A stretch of DNA of 6,194 nt. It comes from JBEKCP01 sp050014815. GTDB taxonomy: Bacteria > Planctomycetota > Planctomycetia > Pirellulales > Thermoguttaceae. The stretch is taken from assembly GCA_050014815.1 (NCBI GenBank), contig JBEKCP010000379.1, forward strand, positions 1-6,194, given 5' to 3'. The notes under the pieces were generated by a model. It saw only the letters and a list, made by a program, of their open reading frames with translations. It had not been told where the DNA came from and searched no databases. This document shows, piece by piece, positions 6,139 through 6,194 of this stretch (position 1 is its first letter; every line of letters begins with the position of its first letter). A program made the position numbers and the translations under genes.

Positions 6139-6194
6139 GGGCGGGCTTGCCCGCCGAGTGAATCGTGGGCCAACCTCGGCGGGCAAGCCCGCCC
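6139..6194. repeat. Pair of inverted REP-like palindromes (REPIN/BIME-like)
   Basis: Two 20-base arms (6139-6158 and 6175-6194) are perfect reverse complements separated by 16 bases. Each arm is itself a palindrome, GGCGGGC-TT-GCCCGCC in the left arm and GGCGGGC-AA-GCCCGCC in the right. Nested symmetry like this matches paired repetitive extragenic palindromes. The right arm reaches the window edge, so the element may extend. It lies 44 bases upstream of ppk1, either in its leader or between it and the next gene. No transposase of the REP-associated type is visible here. Confidence 0.75.

Overview
The window is GC-rich and densely coded. Four complete or near-complete minus-strand genes fill it, and a short plus-strand gene end sits at the left edge. 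Three things loosely suggest Planctomycetota: a PQQ/beta-propeller-type C-terminus at the left edge, heptad CCCCAAT repeats between genes, and palindromes of the GGCGGGC/GCCCGCC kind. This placement comes from recognition only; no marker gene here settles it.

Layout from left to right. Bases 1-71 (+) are the last codons of a probable PQQ-like beta-propeller protein, followed by a strong intrinsic terminator (95-120) and a 7-bp tandem repeat (121-164). The rest reads leftward on the minus strand. In order of transcription it is ppk1 (polyphosphate kinase, 6094-3992), a Tat-exported FAD-dependent amine-oxidase-family oxidoreductase (3986-2322), etfB (2172-1258) and etfA (1199-171). ppk1 and the FAD gene are tightly coupled: the ribosome binding site of the second lies in the last codons of the first. 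A 149-bp gap with a candidate promoter and leader hairpin separates this pair from etfBA. A 58-bp gap containing a palindromic repeat lies between etfB and etfA. The right edge carries two REP-like palindromes in inverted orientation, upstream of ppk1.

PPK1 makes and breaks down polyphosphate, and its catalytic residues are intact. EtfAB is a complete electron-transfer flavoprotein whose sequence resembles the group that includes flavin-bifurcating Etfs of anaerobes (CarDE, Megasphaera and Acidaminococcus type). No acyl-CoA dehydrogenase, ETF:quinone oxidoreductase or other usual partner is present. The adjacent FAD enzyme is a conceivable redox neighbour, but its Tat signal places it outside the cytoplasm, where EtfAB is not expected. 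I see no clearly new defence or mobile system. The points most worth checking are the unusual gene neighbourhood, the altered recognition loop and long C-terminal region of EtfB, the G-quadruplex-capable repeat at the etfA 3' end, and the palindromic repeats placed inside or next to transcription units.
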